NCBI GenBank assembly: GCA_944470555.2
Contig: OX104127.1
Coordinates: 161,175,276 to 161,239,275, forward strand
Reading direction: 5' to 3'
Origin: Heterobilharzia americana
Lineage: Eukaryota > Platyhelminthes > Trematoda > Strigeidida > Schistosomatidae
Length of the DNA: 64,000 nt
Below are positions 11,191 to 23,396 of the stretch, one piece after another (the stretch's first letter is position 1; each line of letters begins with the position of its first letter). The notes under the pieces are model-generated. The model had not been told where the DNA came from, made no database searches, and saw only the letters and a list, made by a program, of their open reading frames with translations. The position numbers were made by a program, and so were the translations under genes.

Positions 11191-11850
11191 AAGCTTTTAT
11201 ACTAGATGATAATTGAAGGTGAAATGAAAATATAGACCGTGGCGAGATTTGAACTATCGACCTTCGAGGTTTCTGGTTCGATGGTCAACAATCGACTGCT
11301 GACTGAATTATTATTATTTCACTTCAATCATCAATTGTGATGCATTACTACCTTTTGGTTGTATTCATATTGACTGCCTAGTCAAGACTTCTTATTCCAA
11401 TCGAAATGTAACTGAATTCGTATGATATAGAAGAGTATCATATTGATTATCACTTGGAGACTATCTGAGATAGCAGCCGTAGATTGATAGACTAGTTTTA
11501 TTTATACTGGATAATGATTGAAAGTAAGATGAAAATCTGAACCATCACCGGATCCGAATGGCTATCTCAGATAGTCCAAATGATAATCAATATGATGCTT
11601 CCCTGTATCATTCTAACACAGTTACATTTCGATTGAGATGAAAAGTCTTGACTAGGCAGTCAATATGAATACAACCAAGAGGTAGTAATGCGTCACAATT
11701 GATGATTGAAGTGAAATAATAATTCGGTCAGTCGTCGAATGTCGTAGGTCAGTTGGTAGACCATCAGGTGGGAAACCTAATAGACCCTGGTTCGAATAGA
11801 GCCGCGATTCATATCTTCATTTCACCTTCAATTATCACCCAGTATCAATA
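11191..11850. repeat. Foldback (inverted) SINE-like repeat
   Basis: Arms at about 11191-11476 and 11561-11850 are reverse complements with few mismatches; both include the gactgcctagtcaagactt word or its complement. The right arm on the plus strand has a tRNA-like block (tcagttggtagaccatc, then ccctggttcgaa), the left arm the same on the minus strand. The spacer at 11486-11560 repeats the outer end of the left arm in direct orientation, so three partial copies of one element are present. Confidence 0.75.
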
Positions 11851-12465
11851 AAACTAGTCTGCCAAATTACACCTGCTATTTCAGATAATCGAAGTGATAT
11901 AAAAGTCTTGTTTTTTCTAATCTCTTTCTTTTCTCTTTCAAAATTACCTAATACAATAAACTAACTTCTAAAAGATAAATATTATTAAAATGTAATTAAC
12001 TTGATCGTTTTGTATCTATAGTGTATAAATGAAAACACAAAAAAGGAAATCATGTAACTGATTGTAAACACACACACACACACACACATCTTATTCACAA
12101 CCAGCCTTGACCTGTTATACATGGATATTATTTACTGCTAATTTCATTCGCTTTTCTTTGTATAAAAATGAAAATTAAGCATTCGATTATTTATTTAAGA
12201 TACTACAAAGTTTGTTAATCAACAGCAATGGAAGAAAACTTTGACAATCTTTATCCCTGTTTGATTTACTGACTTTTTAAACATCAGGTTCAATGTTCAA
12301 TTGTAGTTACAGCTATTGAGTTAATGCTTCAAATTGTCAATTTCAATAAAATCATGAAGATAACTTTGTTTTCAGTGTATGATTTGTAATTGCCTTCTAT
12401 CATATACATGACTAGTCGAAACCGAAGTAGAATTATTTAAGAAATAAAATGATACTGCTTGTATA
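11851..12465. other. AT-rich spacer with a (CA)n run
   Basis: No coding frame or known repeat seen, apart from a short CA microsatellite near 12070-12087. Confidence 0.5.
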
Positions 12466-12469
12466 ATCC

Positions 12470-12790
12470 CGTCGTTGATTGGACTGAATTGATCAGTCTG
12501 TATTGGTACATAGGCTCCTGCTCAGAATGGATGGTAGCTGGGACCAATAGCTAGGAACATTGTATAAACTGTATCTGTTGCACAAGAACTGGCTATCGTG
12601 ACTCAGTGGCCTTGGTGTTTGAAGCGGTCTATTCTCAGTTCGAATCCTAGTGGGAATAACACCACTCACTAAGAGACAGGTATATCAAGATGATGAGCCC
12701 CGAATTGGACGAGACACGCGTGCAGCATTCTACTCATAGCTACCATTCGCCAGCGATATCGAAATCTCGAGGATCCCCTAGGTCTTTGAC
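12470..12790 (+). mobile_element. SMalpha-type SINE with decayed hammerhead motif
   Basis: The copy aligns by eye to the SMalpha copy at 25.6 kb: attgatcagtctgtattgg, the tRNA-like block with ttcgaatcctag, caccactcactaagag, and a hammerhead region near 12686-12732. The hammerhead is damaged: the core reads ATGATGA rather than CTGATGA, the GAAA box reads GAGA, and the cleavage triplet after stem III is altered. Self-cleavage is not expected. Confidence 0.75.
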
Positions 12791-13482
12791 CATTTAATCG
12801 AGTTATATGAACAATGTCAAACTTCCTGTTTGAGTTTTTAATGTCATATCATTACTTACAGAAAGAGGAATAGTTCAGCTTTGTAGCATCCATCCTTTTA
12901 GTCTTATGAAACCGTACTATCTATGACCTGGGATTTTTTAGTTGTGTCTTCTTGTACCAGGTTTCTTGTCCTATCCAGACATTTGAAGATTTTTATACGA
13001 AAAAGTATGTCAAAGCAAAATGACATTGTTATTTACGGTTGGTCTTAAAACACGTATCTTATTCACAAGCTGGAAAACTCAACAGTACAAATTTAGATGA
13101 GGTCAAGTTGAGCATAAATCCAATCGAATCGGTTGCTTTCATAGTACTTCAACTTACACAAATCTGATCTTAGAAACAAACTCAAACGTTTCGATAATGA
13201 TGAAGAATCAGCACACTGGACAATTATCATCTTCTTCAAACTTTTTCCTCAGGAAATAATCATAATTTAATGATGAGGCTACTTATTTACGATGCCTTAA
13301 TGTAACAACTTAAGTGAGGAGGATACGCTAATTATTCTCATAACAGTGAATACTTACAATTTGACAAATAAAGTCTTTAAACACATCACCATATCAATAG
13401 CATCCAACCATTTTTTGATTAGTAGATTGCTTAGAAGAGAGGGAAACAATTTTAGAGTGACGAACTGAAGAAAAATTGGCAG
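12791..13482. other. No gene recognised
   Basis: Non-coding sequence with no motif I recognise, lying between the SMalpha copy and the LTR element. Confidence 0.4.
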
Positions 13483-14507
13483 TGTAGTGGACATTGCTGA
13501 TCGGAATGGATATAAGTAGTATGCGTTGGGACGGCGGCAAAAATCATAGGGAATTACCAGCAATAAATAAGGATTCTGCCAAGAGAAACGCAAAAGACAA
13601 TGTGGGCGTATTCATAGTAAATCAAGATAGAAGCAGAATAGGAAATGAAGCACATTATGCAAATGACTGTCTTAGTGGAAGGTGTACAATATTGATGAGT
13701 ACCGTAAAAGATGTCGATAATAAACATTCTTTCTTTCCTTTGTCTCCGTCTTCTCATCCCCTACAATTGGTGTTGCTGATTGTGGGCGTGATGAAGATTC
13801 CGTGGCCTACAGTGTTCGAGGATGGAGACATCAAGGCCCCAACTCAGGGACTTCAAGTCCGTTGCGGAGATGGTGGGTGTCTCGGATCCATGAGCGAAGA
13901 TTGTGGTGCTTGGCACGTTGCTCAGGGGTAGAGCGAAAGCAGCATATGACTGTGTGGAAGGGAAGGAGACTTAGCAGACAATGGTTGAACAACTGGAGGC
14001 GGAGTTTGACAGCCTAGCGGACAGGGAGCTGGTGATACAGTAGTTCCGGAGCACGAAACTTGGAACAGATGCAGATCCGCTGTTATTGGTTGTGTAGTTG
14101 ACTAAACTACTTCGACGAACACTTCCCACTTTGGATGACGACTCCCAGGAGCAGTTGGTGGCTGCACAGTTAACCGAAAGTGTTCCGAATGCCACTGCCC
14201 AGCAGCTACCAGTAAACGCAGCAAAAAGCCACCAGACAGCTAATGGGTACAGCTGTAGCTGAGGTGGAGTCCATCAGGGATAAATAGTTGTAGAAAACAG
14301 CAAGACGGGGACAAAAGAAGGACTCTTTACTACTGACATCTTGTGCGGTAGTCATAAAATGTGCTTCATTTCCTCTGAATACGCCCACATTATCTCTTGC
14401 GTTTCTCTGGGCAGAATCTTTATTCACTGCTGGTAATTCCCTATGATTTCTGCCACCGTCTCAACATATACTACTTATATCCATTCCGATCAGTAACGCC
14501 CACTACA
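13483..14507 (+). mobile_element. LTR retrotransposon remnant with two LTRs in inverted orientation
   Basis: The left LTR at about 13483-13765 begins TGTAGTGG and ends CCCTACA. The internal part at 13766-14288 encodes gag-like sequence. The right LTR at about 14289-14507 is the reverse complement of the left one, beginning TGTAGTGG at 14507 and reading leftward. A normal element has direct LTRs. The same LTR occurs as a solo copy at 25947-26203. No protease, RT or integrase remains. Confidence 0.75.
13787..14250 (+). pseudogene. gag-like fragment of the LTR element
   Basis: The plus strand reads GVMKIPWPTVFEDGDIKA, then with a frameshift an EMVGVSDP-like segment, SEDCGAWHVAQG, and further on LEAEFDSLADRELVI and a LLRRTLPTLDDDSQE stretch. 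It resembles the capsid part of gypsy-type gag proteins in schistosomes. Frameshifts and stops interrupt it. The family assignment is by general resemblance only. Confidence 0.5.
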
Positions 14508-14999
14508 ATAGAGCACACCTGTTCAAATGATGGTAATTCAATGAATATCTAACAAAAGTGCACTAATAATGTCTCTTTAAGCCATCAGTAAAGCAATACT
14601 TATAAATATCGGAGGGAAAGTTGATATATATGTAGTTGAGATTACAATCCCACTTCACTTCATTTATTTGACGAGAAACATTACCACTTATTAGATAATG
14701 TTTCGGATAAATTTATTGTTCAAAGTCATATTAGGTAATTCTGCAACTTTCAGACATGGTTCTCCTCCTTTGTGATATAGATTGTAGAATTTTTCAATCT
14801 CCCCCTCTAACTGACTGAGTTAGCTGCTATAACTGTTGTTCTATCCCATCTAATTGTTGGTGATAGCATGCATAGCTACTGATCAACAACAAAAAACGTA
14901 TCTAGAACAAGAATAATTTGAGTGAACAATGGTTTTTAATAATTTCTCTAGTTATAAATTCACACAACGAAGCAAAGATAGGTTACCAATGATGGCAAC
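14508..14999. other. No gene recognised
   Basis: Sequence between the LTR remnant and a Penelope-like fragment. No coding frame is supported. Confidence 0.4.
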
Positions 15000-15330
15000 T
15001 TTCTGAGTTCAACTGCTCCTGTGGAACTAGTTACATAGGCCGTACTTAAAGGTCTGTATTCATGAGCGCTCATGAACATGTACCAGACTGGTTAAGGAAA
15101 GAAATAACTGAGTGCAGTCATTTCGTATTTAGTAGATAGCAGACATCAAATCAAGGTAGATCATGCCTTCTGTTTTGTCATATATCGTGTTGTTTGCAAT
15201 CTCCTTAAAAGGAACATGAATACACTTCTTATCGATAGCCGAAGTCATACGAATCAACATAAGAAATATGTACATCCACTTTGCTAAACCTGGTCGAAAA
15301 TAGGGTCAACTTTTCTACTACAAACTTCAC
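15000..15330 (+). mobile_element. Penelope-like element fragment, GIY-YIG endonuclease end
   Basis: From about 15007 the plus strand reads EFNCSCGTSYIGRT, then a stop, then AHEHVPDWLRKEITECS. This matches the C-terminal GIY-YIG module of Penelope-like elements, with the CxCG, YIGRT and EH(I/V)P.WL marks. The downstream part continues in other frames (near 15195, NLLKRNMNTLLIDSRSH). The RT is absent, so only the 3' end was kept. It is a better preserved version of the motif than the one in the 4.8-6.0 kb inverted repeat. Confidence 0.75.
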
Positions 15331-16689
15331 ATTTCAACCTCTCATTCTTTTGTCTCTCTCACTTCACTGATAAACATTCATTTTCCCATGTTATCAGTTT
15401 TATAGATTTTTCTCGTACCATTATGAGTAATCATTTCCAACTCTTATGTAACGCTTCACATTTGTTATTGTACTCGCATGACGTTTTACGTCTTCAGAGC
15501 CTACCCGGAAAGCTGTTATGAATATACATAGTCTGGGTACCACAGAACTGGCTGATTAGACAAAATGGTTCAGTTAACAAAGAGAAATCGAGTGGTGTTT
15601 ACCAACTGAGAACACTAAGACTACAATATGGCGTCGTGCCAACGAACGTCATGCAATAGATGAACATCATAATAGGAATTTAACTCCAGTTAGGCTTACA
15701 AGTCTGAGTTATTTCACTTGTAATAGGCAGGTTTAGGACATATAGCGAATTCTGGGAGGTATCTACTTTTGATAGAATGACAATCCACAGACAAACTATG
15801 ATACTACAAATTAACCGAAAACCAAACAAACGACAATGTGCAAAAAGATAGCAGCTGTAGTCAAGATGTACAACTACACGGTAAATGTAATCCCAGCACA
15901 GCTTGAGTGGTTCAAGAGGAGCAATGAGCCAGAAATCATTATATCTACATTGAAAACGTTTTTCAGGCAAAAGAATCCTATGAAGAATATGTACAGTAAT
16001 ATGTAAGAAATAGTGAAACAGCTATGCCTTGATCATCATAAATTATTAATGAATGTAACACTAGCGAGCACAGGTTTATGCATTAGGCTATGAGTTACAC
16101 TTATGGAGAGAAGAAATCGAAATACACTCAGCAACTACGTACAATAGGCAACGAGCTATACCTATTATGTGAACACCTTATGACATAACCTGGTTGTTGC
16201 CTAAGATGAAGTTTCTGGAGCCCAATTCGAAACTATCGATGTAAGCCAATGGTTCATATCGCTGATAATTGCACGATCGCAACTGATAGAGGTACACCCA
16301 TCTGATTAAATCAACAGAGAAAATCGATAACAAGAAAGCGAATTGCACCAGGTGGTTTACAGAAACAAATCCAAGCGTTCATCACCCGAAATTTAGATAA
16401 AATATTACCTAATCATACGACGACAGGTGAAACAGACCCATACACGTGTAGGTAAATTATCATTGTCAATAAAACTCTGCATTAAACAATACTCCGTAGA
16501 AGACATTATCTAAAAGCCCTTGGAAATAAACTTACAGTATTCAGTATGAGTATCGAAGACAGGGGTTATCGACTCCAGTTATTAAGAAGAACACATTACC
16601 CTATCAGGCAAAATTTATCCCTTGCTACAAGCGTGGTCAAATGAAGATATCAAGTTCATCCAGATAAATGAATGGCTGGTTATCATCAC
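15331..16689. other. No gene recognised
   Basis: Over 1.3 kb with only short open frames (for example minus 15680-15970) that carry no recognisable motif. Probably old repeat and intergenic sequence. Confidence 0.35.
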
Positions 16690-17390
16690 CATTATTATCA
16701 ATATACGACTAGACACTATCAATGAGAGAAACTTGAAGGAAATAGTCTCTTTCATCTATCTAGGCAGGCAGCATCGTTTCAACTACAGGCAACACCAGCA
16801 CAGGCAAGGACATCAAAGCAGTCAGGATCGGAAACACAGCAACATAGGCTTTCATTAACTTGAAACCAATGTGGAGATCTGATTCACTGCACTCAGCATA
16901 CAGCGTCAACAACATCCGGATTTTTAACACCAATTTAGTCAAGTCAGTGCTCTTATATGAGACTTGATGTGTCACGAAAACCACTTCCAACAAACTACAC
17001 ACATTCATCAACAACTGCCTACACTTGCTCGATACTCAAGCTCAGGTGGCCAGAATAATGAAAATAAACAACAAGGAACTCTGGTCTGACAACGAACCAA
17101 GAAACTATCGCCCAACAAATATGCAGAATGAGGAAGTGGAGATGGATTCGATTCGGCATACACTGAGAAGGCCGACTGCGGACATCATGCGTCAGCCTAG
17201 TTGCCAGAGTGCAACCCCGATGGGAAGCGACGAGGTGGGCGTCGGTGCCGAGGGTGACATAGAGGAGATCGTGCGAGGAGGAAATGAGAGCTTGTGGGCT
17301 GTCGTGGAGCCAGGTTCAAAAGATTTCAGAGAACAGAGCACACTGGCGACGTCCCATTAGGAACCCAAGGGACAAATAATAATACGATCA
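16690..17390 (+). mobile_element. Degraded RTE fragment, variant subfamily
   Basis: The plus strand holds the C-terminal RTE region: NERNLKEIVSFIYLG near 16720, then decayed SVLL, TFINNCLH, RIMKINNKELW (about 17055) and LRRPTADIMRQ (about 17163), ending in the short tail aataataatac. It shares private changes with the copy at 18.48-19.40 kb, including an extra aggcaggcag, a NTST insertion region and gaggtgggcgtcggtgccgag. The two are sister copies. Confidence 0.88.
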
Positions 17391-17499
17391 GACATTACTG
17401 CGTCCAAGTTGCCCTATCTCATATCAACACATCAAGAAAAAAAAAAGAAAGATGAAGAATGAAATGAGGATAAATTGTATACATCTACGCCATAGACAT

Positions 17500-17695
17500 T
17501 AGTTCTGAGCTGTATCACCTAGAGTCTCTAACCGCTGTTTCCTAGTGTCCTGCAGACCCCAACCACCAAGTCTGTATCACCCCACATGGCTCAAACCAAC
17601 AGTCAAACACTTCATACATTGGTGTCATGTTTTAGTTTGGCCACCTGGCGCCTTTTGGCAGCCTGAACCTACTTCGGCCAACATTGTGCGATGAC
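17500..17695 (-). mobile_element. SR2-like 3' fragment
   Basis: The minus strand reads a KCLTVGLSHVG-like segment followed by RLGGWGLQDTRKQRLETL, the extreme C-terminus of the SR2-like element at 29.65-33.57 kb. Only about 200 bases remain. Confidence 0.7.
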
Positions 17696-18480
17696 GAGGT
17701 TGAAAATAATGGTTATAAGAATATAGAGATAGGTCTATGGACACTGGTGTTTGAGAATATTCTTAATTTTCATGCTAAAAAGGTATAGAAATTGAAAACA
17801 TTAGGCTGTTAGAGGTTTATAAGCGAAAACTACACTAGAAAAGCTCAATTCGTCTAAGCTTTAGGAATGCTATTTAAATTTGTTGAAGTCGCACACACAC
17901 ACACACACAGACTCTTGAAAAAGGAGAAGTCAGTATATGAAAAAATTCTTTAAACCATTCGTAAATTCCAAATTTACTGATATAAACAATTAGATAAGAA
18001 TAACAGAATAGTGAATGGTATGTATTTCCTGGAACTGTACAATTCGATGGTATTCAGCTTAAATAAATGCGAACTTTAAGGTGATGAATGACAGCACAAT
18101 AATACAACAGGAATTATTTGAAGAATGGAAGATCGAAAAATATGTATAGACCTATAAATTGTATATATACCAGGAACACACATACACCATTAAAAACCAA
18201 TATCCAATATGAATTATTCAAGGGATATTTGTATAAAGATAATTGGATGACAGGCACAAAAGATACATTTACAAAATTAGGTATATTAAATAGATATTCA
18301 ATTAGTTGGCAGCTTTTTCTGGTTCAACTAGACCATTTGACTTTTTCGATACATCAACTTCTATTTTATCCACAAAATCATGCTTTGAATCTGAACGCTA
18401 CAAAAAAAAAAGACGGAGGAGGGGGAAAAACCAATAGAGTGGATAAAACAATATAAAGTTTATATCATCATTTCATTGAA
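17696..18480. other. AT-rich spacer, no gene supported
   Basis: It includes a short CA run near 17890 and an open frame of 112 codons at 18118-18456 with low-complexity, Asn/Thr/Lys-rich content and no domain. There are no convincing splice signals to call it an exon. Confidence 0.35.
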
Positions 18481-19404
18481 ACGAAAAGAGAGGGATACGC
18501 TGAACCGTAGAAAAGAACCTAGAAGACTTGGATTTCGCCAGTGATGACTTGTGTCTGGTGTCATACAAACTGGAAGATCTGCAGGCGAAAACTAACAAAT
18601 TGGCAGAAAAGGCAGCGAAGACGGGACTTCGAATGAATATAGAGAGGACACAGGTGATGAAGATACCCGACCAACAACAACAAACTCCAATCACTATCAA
18701 CAGGAGAAACTTAAAGGAAATAGTCTCTTTCATCTATCTAGGCAGGCAGCATCGTTTCAACTACAGGCAACACCAGCACAAATGAGGACATCAAGGCAGC
18801 CAGGATCGGAAACACAGAAACACAAGCTTTCATTAACCTGAAACCAATGTGGAGATCTGATTCACTGTACTCAGCATTAAGCGTCAACAACATCCGGATT
18901 TTCAACACCAATTTAGTCAAGTCAGTGCTCTTATATAAGACTTGATGTGTCACGAAAACCACTTCCAACAAACTAAACACATTCATCAACAACTGCCTAC
19001 ACTAGCTCGATACTCAAGCTCAGATGGCCAGAATAATGACAATAAACAACAACGAACTCTGGCCTAACAACGAACCAAGAACCTATCGCCCAACAAATAT
19101 GCAGTAGAAGGAAGTGGAGATGGATTGGATTCGGCATACACTGAGAAGGCCAACTGCGGACATCACGCGTCAGGCCAGTTGCTAGAGTAGAACCTTGATG
19201 GGAAGTGACGAGGTGGGCGTCGGTGCCGAGGGTGACATTGAGGAGATGGTGTGTGAGGAAGAAATGAGAGCTTGTGGGCTGTCGTGGAGCCAGTTTCAAA
19301 AGATTTCAGAGAATAGAGTTCACTGGAGACGTGCTAGTGAAGCCATATGTTCCATTAGGAACCCAAGGGACAAATAATAAATAAATAAATAAATAAATCA
19401 GCAG
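18480..19404 (+). mobile_element. RTE fragment, variant subfamily, with (AATA)n tail
   Basis: The plus strand runs from RT block D (NLEDLDFASDDLCLVSYKLEDLQAK near 18510) through NIERTQVMKI, INRRNLKEIVSFIYLG, INLKPMWRSDSLYSALSV, FINNCLH, LRRPTADITRQ and CGLSWSQFQKISENRVHWRRASEA, ending RNPRDK at 19376. A run of AATA units at 19376-19400 marks the 3' end. Several frameshifts and stops occur. It is the longer sister of the copy at 16.7 kb. Confidence 0.9.
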
Positions 19405-19954
19405 TTCATTAATTGAAGCAGTCAAGTAGCATATTTCACTTTCACACAAGAGGGATACCTTGTCTTTCAAGGTTATTGTAAACTCTATAAATAGGGTCAG
19501 TTTTCACTCATAAAGGCTTCAGTCGAAGATACCATAAACTTATCTGATTTCCAGTCTTTTGTTTTCTCTTTGTGAATCACTCGGGTTGCATCGTCTCAAC
19601 CCTTGACTACCAATCGTTAAGTATTTCTCTACGTTCTCAAAACTCCGCATCATAACAGTTATAGCACCATAAATAAATGCAAATCATACACAAACGCATA
19701 ATTTATGCTATTGGTGTTTGTGTAACTTTCTACATTTATAAAGTCAGACTATGTACATAGAAAGTTTATACTACAGTCAAAACCTACCTGAAAACTTACA
19801 CGTTTTAGTTTACATCGTAGTGAAGTAAACACTGAATGAATTTTGAGGAAGTTGTGGAGATTTGGAATTATTTCAAGTTGTTATTCATCGTAGACTGACA
19901 TCAGTTGGAGGAACAAAGAAAACCTGGGAGCACTGGACAGGTGTTTCGTCCTAG
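19405..19954. other. No gene recognised
   Basis: Intergenic or intronic sequence without a supported coding frame. Confidence 0.4.
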
Positions 19955-20145
19955 TATGGGAACCTAGTGGCTCAATCGTAACGTGCTGGCCATGGGATCT
20001 GAAGGTCATGGGTTCGACCCTTGGCGAAGTCATGGGTGCGCACTGCTGAGGAGTCCCATACTAGTTGGACAAAACAGCTGTCCAATGCTCCGAGATTCTC
20101 TTTGTTCCTCCAACTGATGTCAGTCTACGATGAATAACAACTTGA
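19955..20145 (+). mobile_element. tRNA-derived SINE
   Basis: Same family as the copies at 9985 and 10325. The A-box-like agtggctcaatcgtaacgtg, B-box gggttcgaccc, the body gtgcgcactgctgaggagtcc and the end tacgatgaataacaac are all present. Confidence 0.75.
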
Positions 20146-20569
20146 AATAAAGTAATTAATACGCATATTCACTTGATAATTAAAATGAAGTGAGAGAATG
20201 CTTGTGATTGAACATTTGGCAAACTTCCCTTTTCACTTCAATTATCGAAATCTATTCATCTAGTCAAACTTAGAATATTCTTGGTTTACAAGTGAACTTT
20301 AAAGTAAAAATTGGTAATTTACTTACAGATTCTCTATTCAAATAACCATTTGCTCGTAGTTAGTGCCAAGTTTAAATACTGTTCGGAACACCTAACCACG
20401 AAGACATTTCCATTCAATGAATGTAGACTAACCAGACAATATTTTTTTTACTTTACTTCTTGACAAAAAGTATCACCGAAATATTTCCACAAAATTTCCA
20501 AGTTTATGCTTAAATCCCATTAGACATGAGTCAGAATGAGTGCAGTTAGAATGTATTGAGATAGTAGAC

Positions 20570-22200
20570 AAAGGTCCGCGGGAGGTGAAAGGATCTCGAG
20601 GATGAAGTGCTAGTGAAAATGTCTAAATATGCTAAAGATGTTAGAGTGAATACATCTGCGACATTGTGATCAATTTTCGGCGATATCACTAAGAATCTCC
20701 AACTATTGTCCCACAGACCCTAAGCAAGCAGTTTACACGCCTCAAACCAACATATAGGGGACTTTAAAGATTAGTAACACGTTTGTGGTTTGACTACACT
20801 GACCCTCCTTTCAGCCAGATTCCACTTCGACTAACAATGTGTTAAGATAGGTAAAGTAGGTGATGATTTGACATGCCCAATACATGTTCAAGTCATCTCA
20901 GTCACTGAACATTCACAATTTCTTTACCAAATGACCTGCTTAGTAACCTTCGCTTAAGCTTGACATTGATTACATGGTGATTCCATCTTATGCGAACAAT
21001 CCTATGAAGAAGCCTCTGGTCAAAAACCGACAACCTCTTCATATCTTTTATTTTTAACGGGCAGGTCACACTGCCACATAATAGGATGAGGTAGAATGTA
21101 GCGCATTTTACTCATCCTTAGATAGATAGTCTGACATCTTGTAGACAAGAGAGATGGCATCAGTTAGAACGAAAATGTCAAACGAGTCTTCTGTATCCAA
21201 GCTGAGATTTTGTCAGTAACTAGTCCGTTCGGGTTAATCGAAGTGGCTAACTTATTGTACCACTTTTACCACCTATCCTTTAACTCAGAATAGTTGCAAA
21301 TCAGTCCTGAAGCATCATCTTACATTTGAAAAGTGCAAAACGCATGCCAAACATCCAGATTTTTACTTGGTGAGTCCAAAAGACTTTCCATCCCGTCAAT
21401 GTTTTACCTTAACAGGATAGTGTCGTCTATGTACTCTAAGTCAACCACTTGGTCTCCCAAATGAGGTTAGGGATATCTAAGGTTATGTCCATTAATACAT
21501 CTAAAACGAAGTTAAACGAGAACGGTGACATCGAGCATCCTTACCTGTCGTCAATTCAGATAAATCTCCACAAGTCCTAATACGACTACATGAGTTCGAG
21601 TAGAGAGCTTTGATTAGGATTACATACTTGTTCGGTACTCCCTTAACATTAAGACATTACCATGACATCTAACGGTCAACATAGTTAAATATCCCCCTTC
21701 AGGTCAATACATATGGCAAGTGTCAGCCGCTGGCAAGTATGTCTGTGTTTCAGAACCTGTCAAAGGGGGAAAATTTGATCGATACGACCTTGTCCAGTTC
21801 TGAAACCTGGCTGGTTTTCTCAAGTTTGTTATTCTCCAGCTGCAGTCAGGCGTCGGATAACTATCGTTTCTAGAATATCGGACTCGATATTATATTAGTT
21901 AAACTGATTCCCTTAAAGTCACTACAAGGACTTTTCACCCTTGCTAAAAACTGGAATGATCAGTGAAAGCCAGTTTGTCGTGACTATATTTGATCCCCAC
22001 AAGCTATTTCTATTACCTCCGTTACTCTACTCAGTAATTTATTACCTCAAGATGTCGTCCGGTCCTGTTGCTTTACATCAGTGTTCTTCTTAACATTCTA
22101 GCCTCCTGTTTTGAAAGATTATCAGAGTCTCATTCTTTTCAGTGATGGTCATCCGTTCTGTCAGTATCCTTAACTCCGACGCAAATATACATAGTCAAAC
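20570..22200 (-). mobile_element. Heavily decayed SR2-like element
   Basis: Broken minus-strand frames carry remains of the SR2-like protein. The clearest is GCSMSPFSFNFVLDVLMDIT near 21480-21540 (RT block C), then an EYIDDTILL-like block D, and further 3' SINPNGLVTDKIS near 21225 and C-terminal traces to about 20600. Stops and indels are frequent, so this is one of the oldest insertions in the window. Confidence 0.65.
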
Positions 22201-23067
22201 ACATACAAACAAATTAAAGGGTACTGAGAAATGCTCGAAAAAAAAAAATCTGTAGTTTTATCATTCCACTTGAAACTTTGTATATTGTTCACTTCAACAA
22301 CTATTTTCATTATCAAAAACTAGCCAATACTTTTATTACTAATGATAACTGTTGAGAATATATGTAGAAAATTGAGGTATATAGTTGAGATGATTGTTAT
22401 AACACGAAAACAAAAAAGGAAGCTCAGAAACCACTTATACGTTTATGCATAAAAGTAAGTGTTTCACCTTTGAATGGCACAGCGGGAGGGGTTCGAACCG
22501 ATACATACATAACTCAAATAGTTGAATATTGTATGCTTAAGTCAACAAGTTACAACTTCTCTTTCTAAATAGTAAGTCAAAGTAAAAAAAAAGGAGTGAA
22601 TATTCTGATCCATACAAGGTGATACTGAATTATAGAGATAAGAGACACTGTCTCTCTGTATCACTTTAATAATAACAATAATAATGACAGTAATACTTAT
22701 TACTATTATAATAGTATGAAGAATAACATTTACGATAATGGCAATGCTTTCCTTATGGCAGCTACGTTTGAATAGTGATTTACACCTAGGTAAATAGTTC
22801 ACAGGATAGGTATTCGTGTGTAGCTGTACCTTTTATACAGAAGTCAGTGATATTGTGCAATTGATGAAGTCAAAGTAGATGCCTAGAAACGATCTTATAA
22901 AGCAGTTGTGGATAATCGGCTATACAGACAGTTGCAGCATCAAATAGATATTTCCACAATAATCTATCTTCAGGATATACTAGTGGTTAGTCAGATAAGA
23001 GACTACTTATAGTATGATTTAATTTACTGTAAAAAAAATGTGTACATTATGAGTGAAAAATGTGTTT
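22201..23067. other. Downstream region of the HDAC gene
   Basis: AT-rich. On the minus strand an AATAAA-like signal occurs near 22334, and a pyrimidine tract followed by AG occurs near 22573. That AG could accept a short final HDAC exon giving only four codons (KEKL then stop). Neither is firm. Confidence 0.35.
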
Positions 23068-23396
23068 TTATCTTACCTTGTCACCACTAGAATCTGGTTT
23101 CTTAGACCCACTCCCTTCTTTATTAGTCACTTTAGCACCGGTTGAACTAATATCTTCATCAGTACGTGCACGTTTCGGTTGATCACGATGATTTTGAACA
23201 TCACGTGGAGCTGATTTACCTGAACGTAGACTGGTACCTCCTCCTAATCCTGAACCATCTTCTGGGTCATCAAAAAATTCATTATTCGGCATTATAGCTT
23301 TATCAGCAGCCATAATAGAAATCCTTTTGTCTGGATCAGCTAGATCTTTGGCTACAGCTTCAGTTTCATCAAAATCCACAATATCGTCTGGAATAT
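23068..23396 (-). CDS. HDAC1: HDAC1 exon 6, acidic/Ser-rich tail
   Basis: Begins after acceptor tttcatcag with a split Asp codon, then [35 protein letters not shown] (conserved in HDAC1/2) and a low-complexity basic tail. The frame stops at 23068 after DKVR. A consensus-like donor GTAAGA sits just before the stop at 23076, so the coding part may end at 23077 with one more small exon beyond. The sequence alone does not decide between the two. Confidence 0.88.

Noticed and set aside
12686..12732. A second working hammerhead ribozyme
   Set aside because: C3 is changed and the GAAA box and cleavage triplet are damaged.
18118..18456. 112-codon frame as an exon or the missing last HDAC1 exon
   Set aside because: It is on the wrong strand for HDAC1, is low complexity and has no convincing splice sites.
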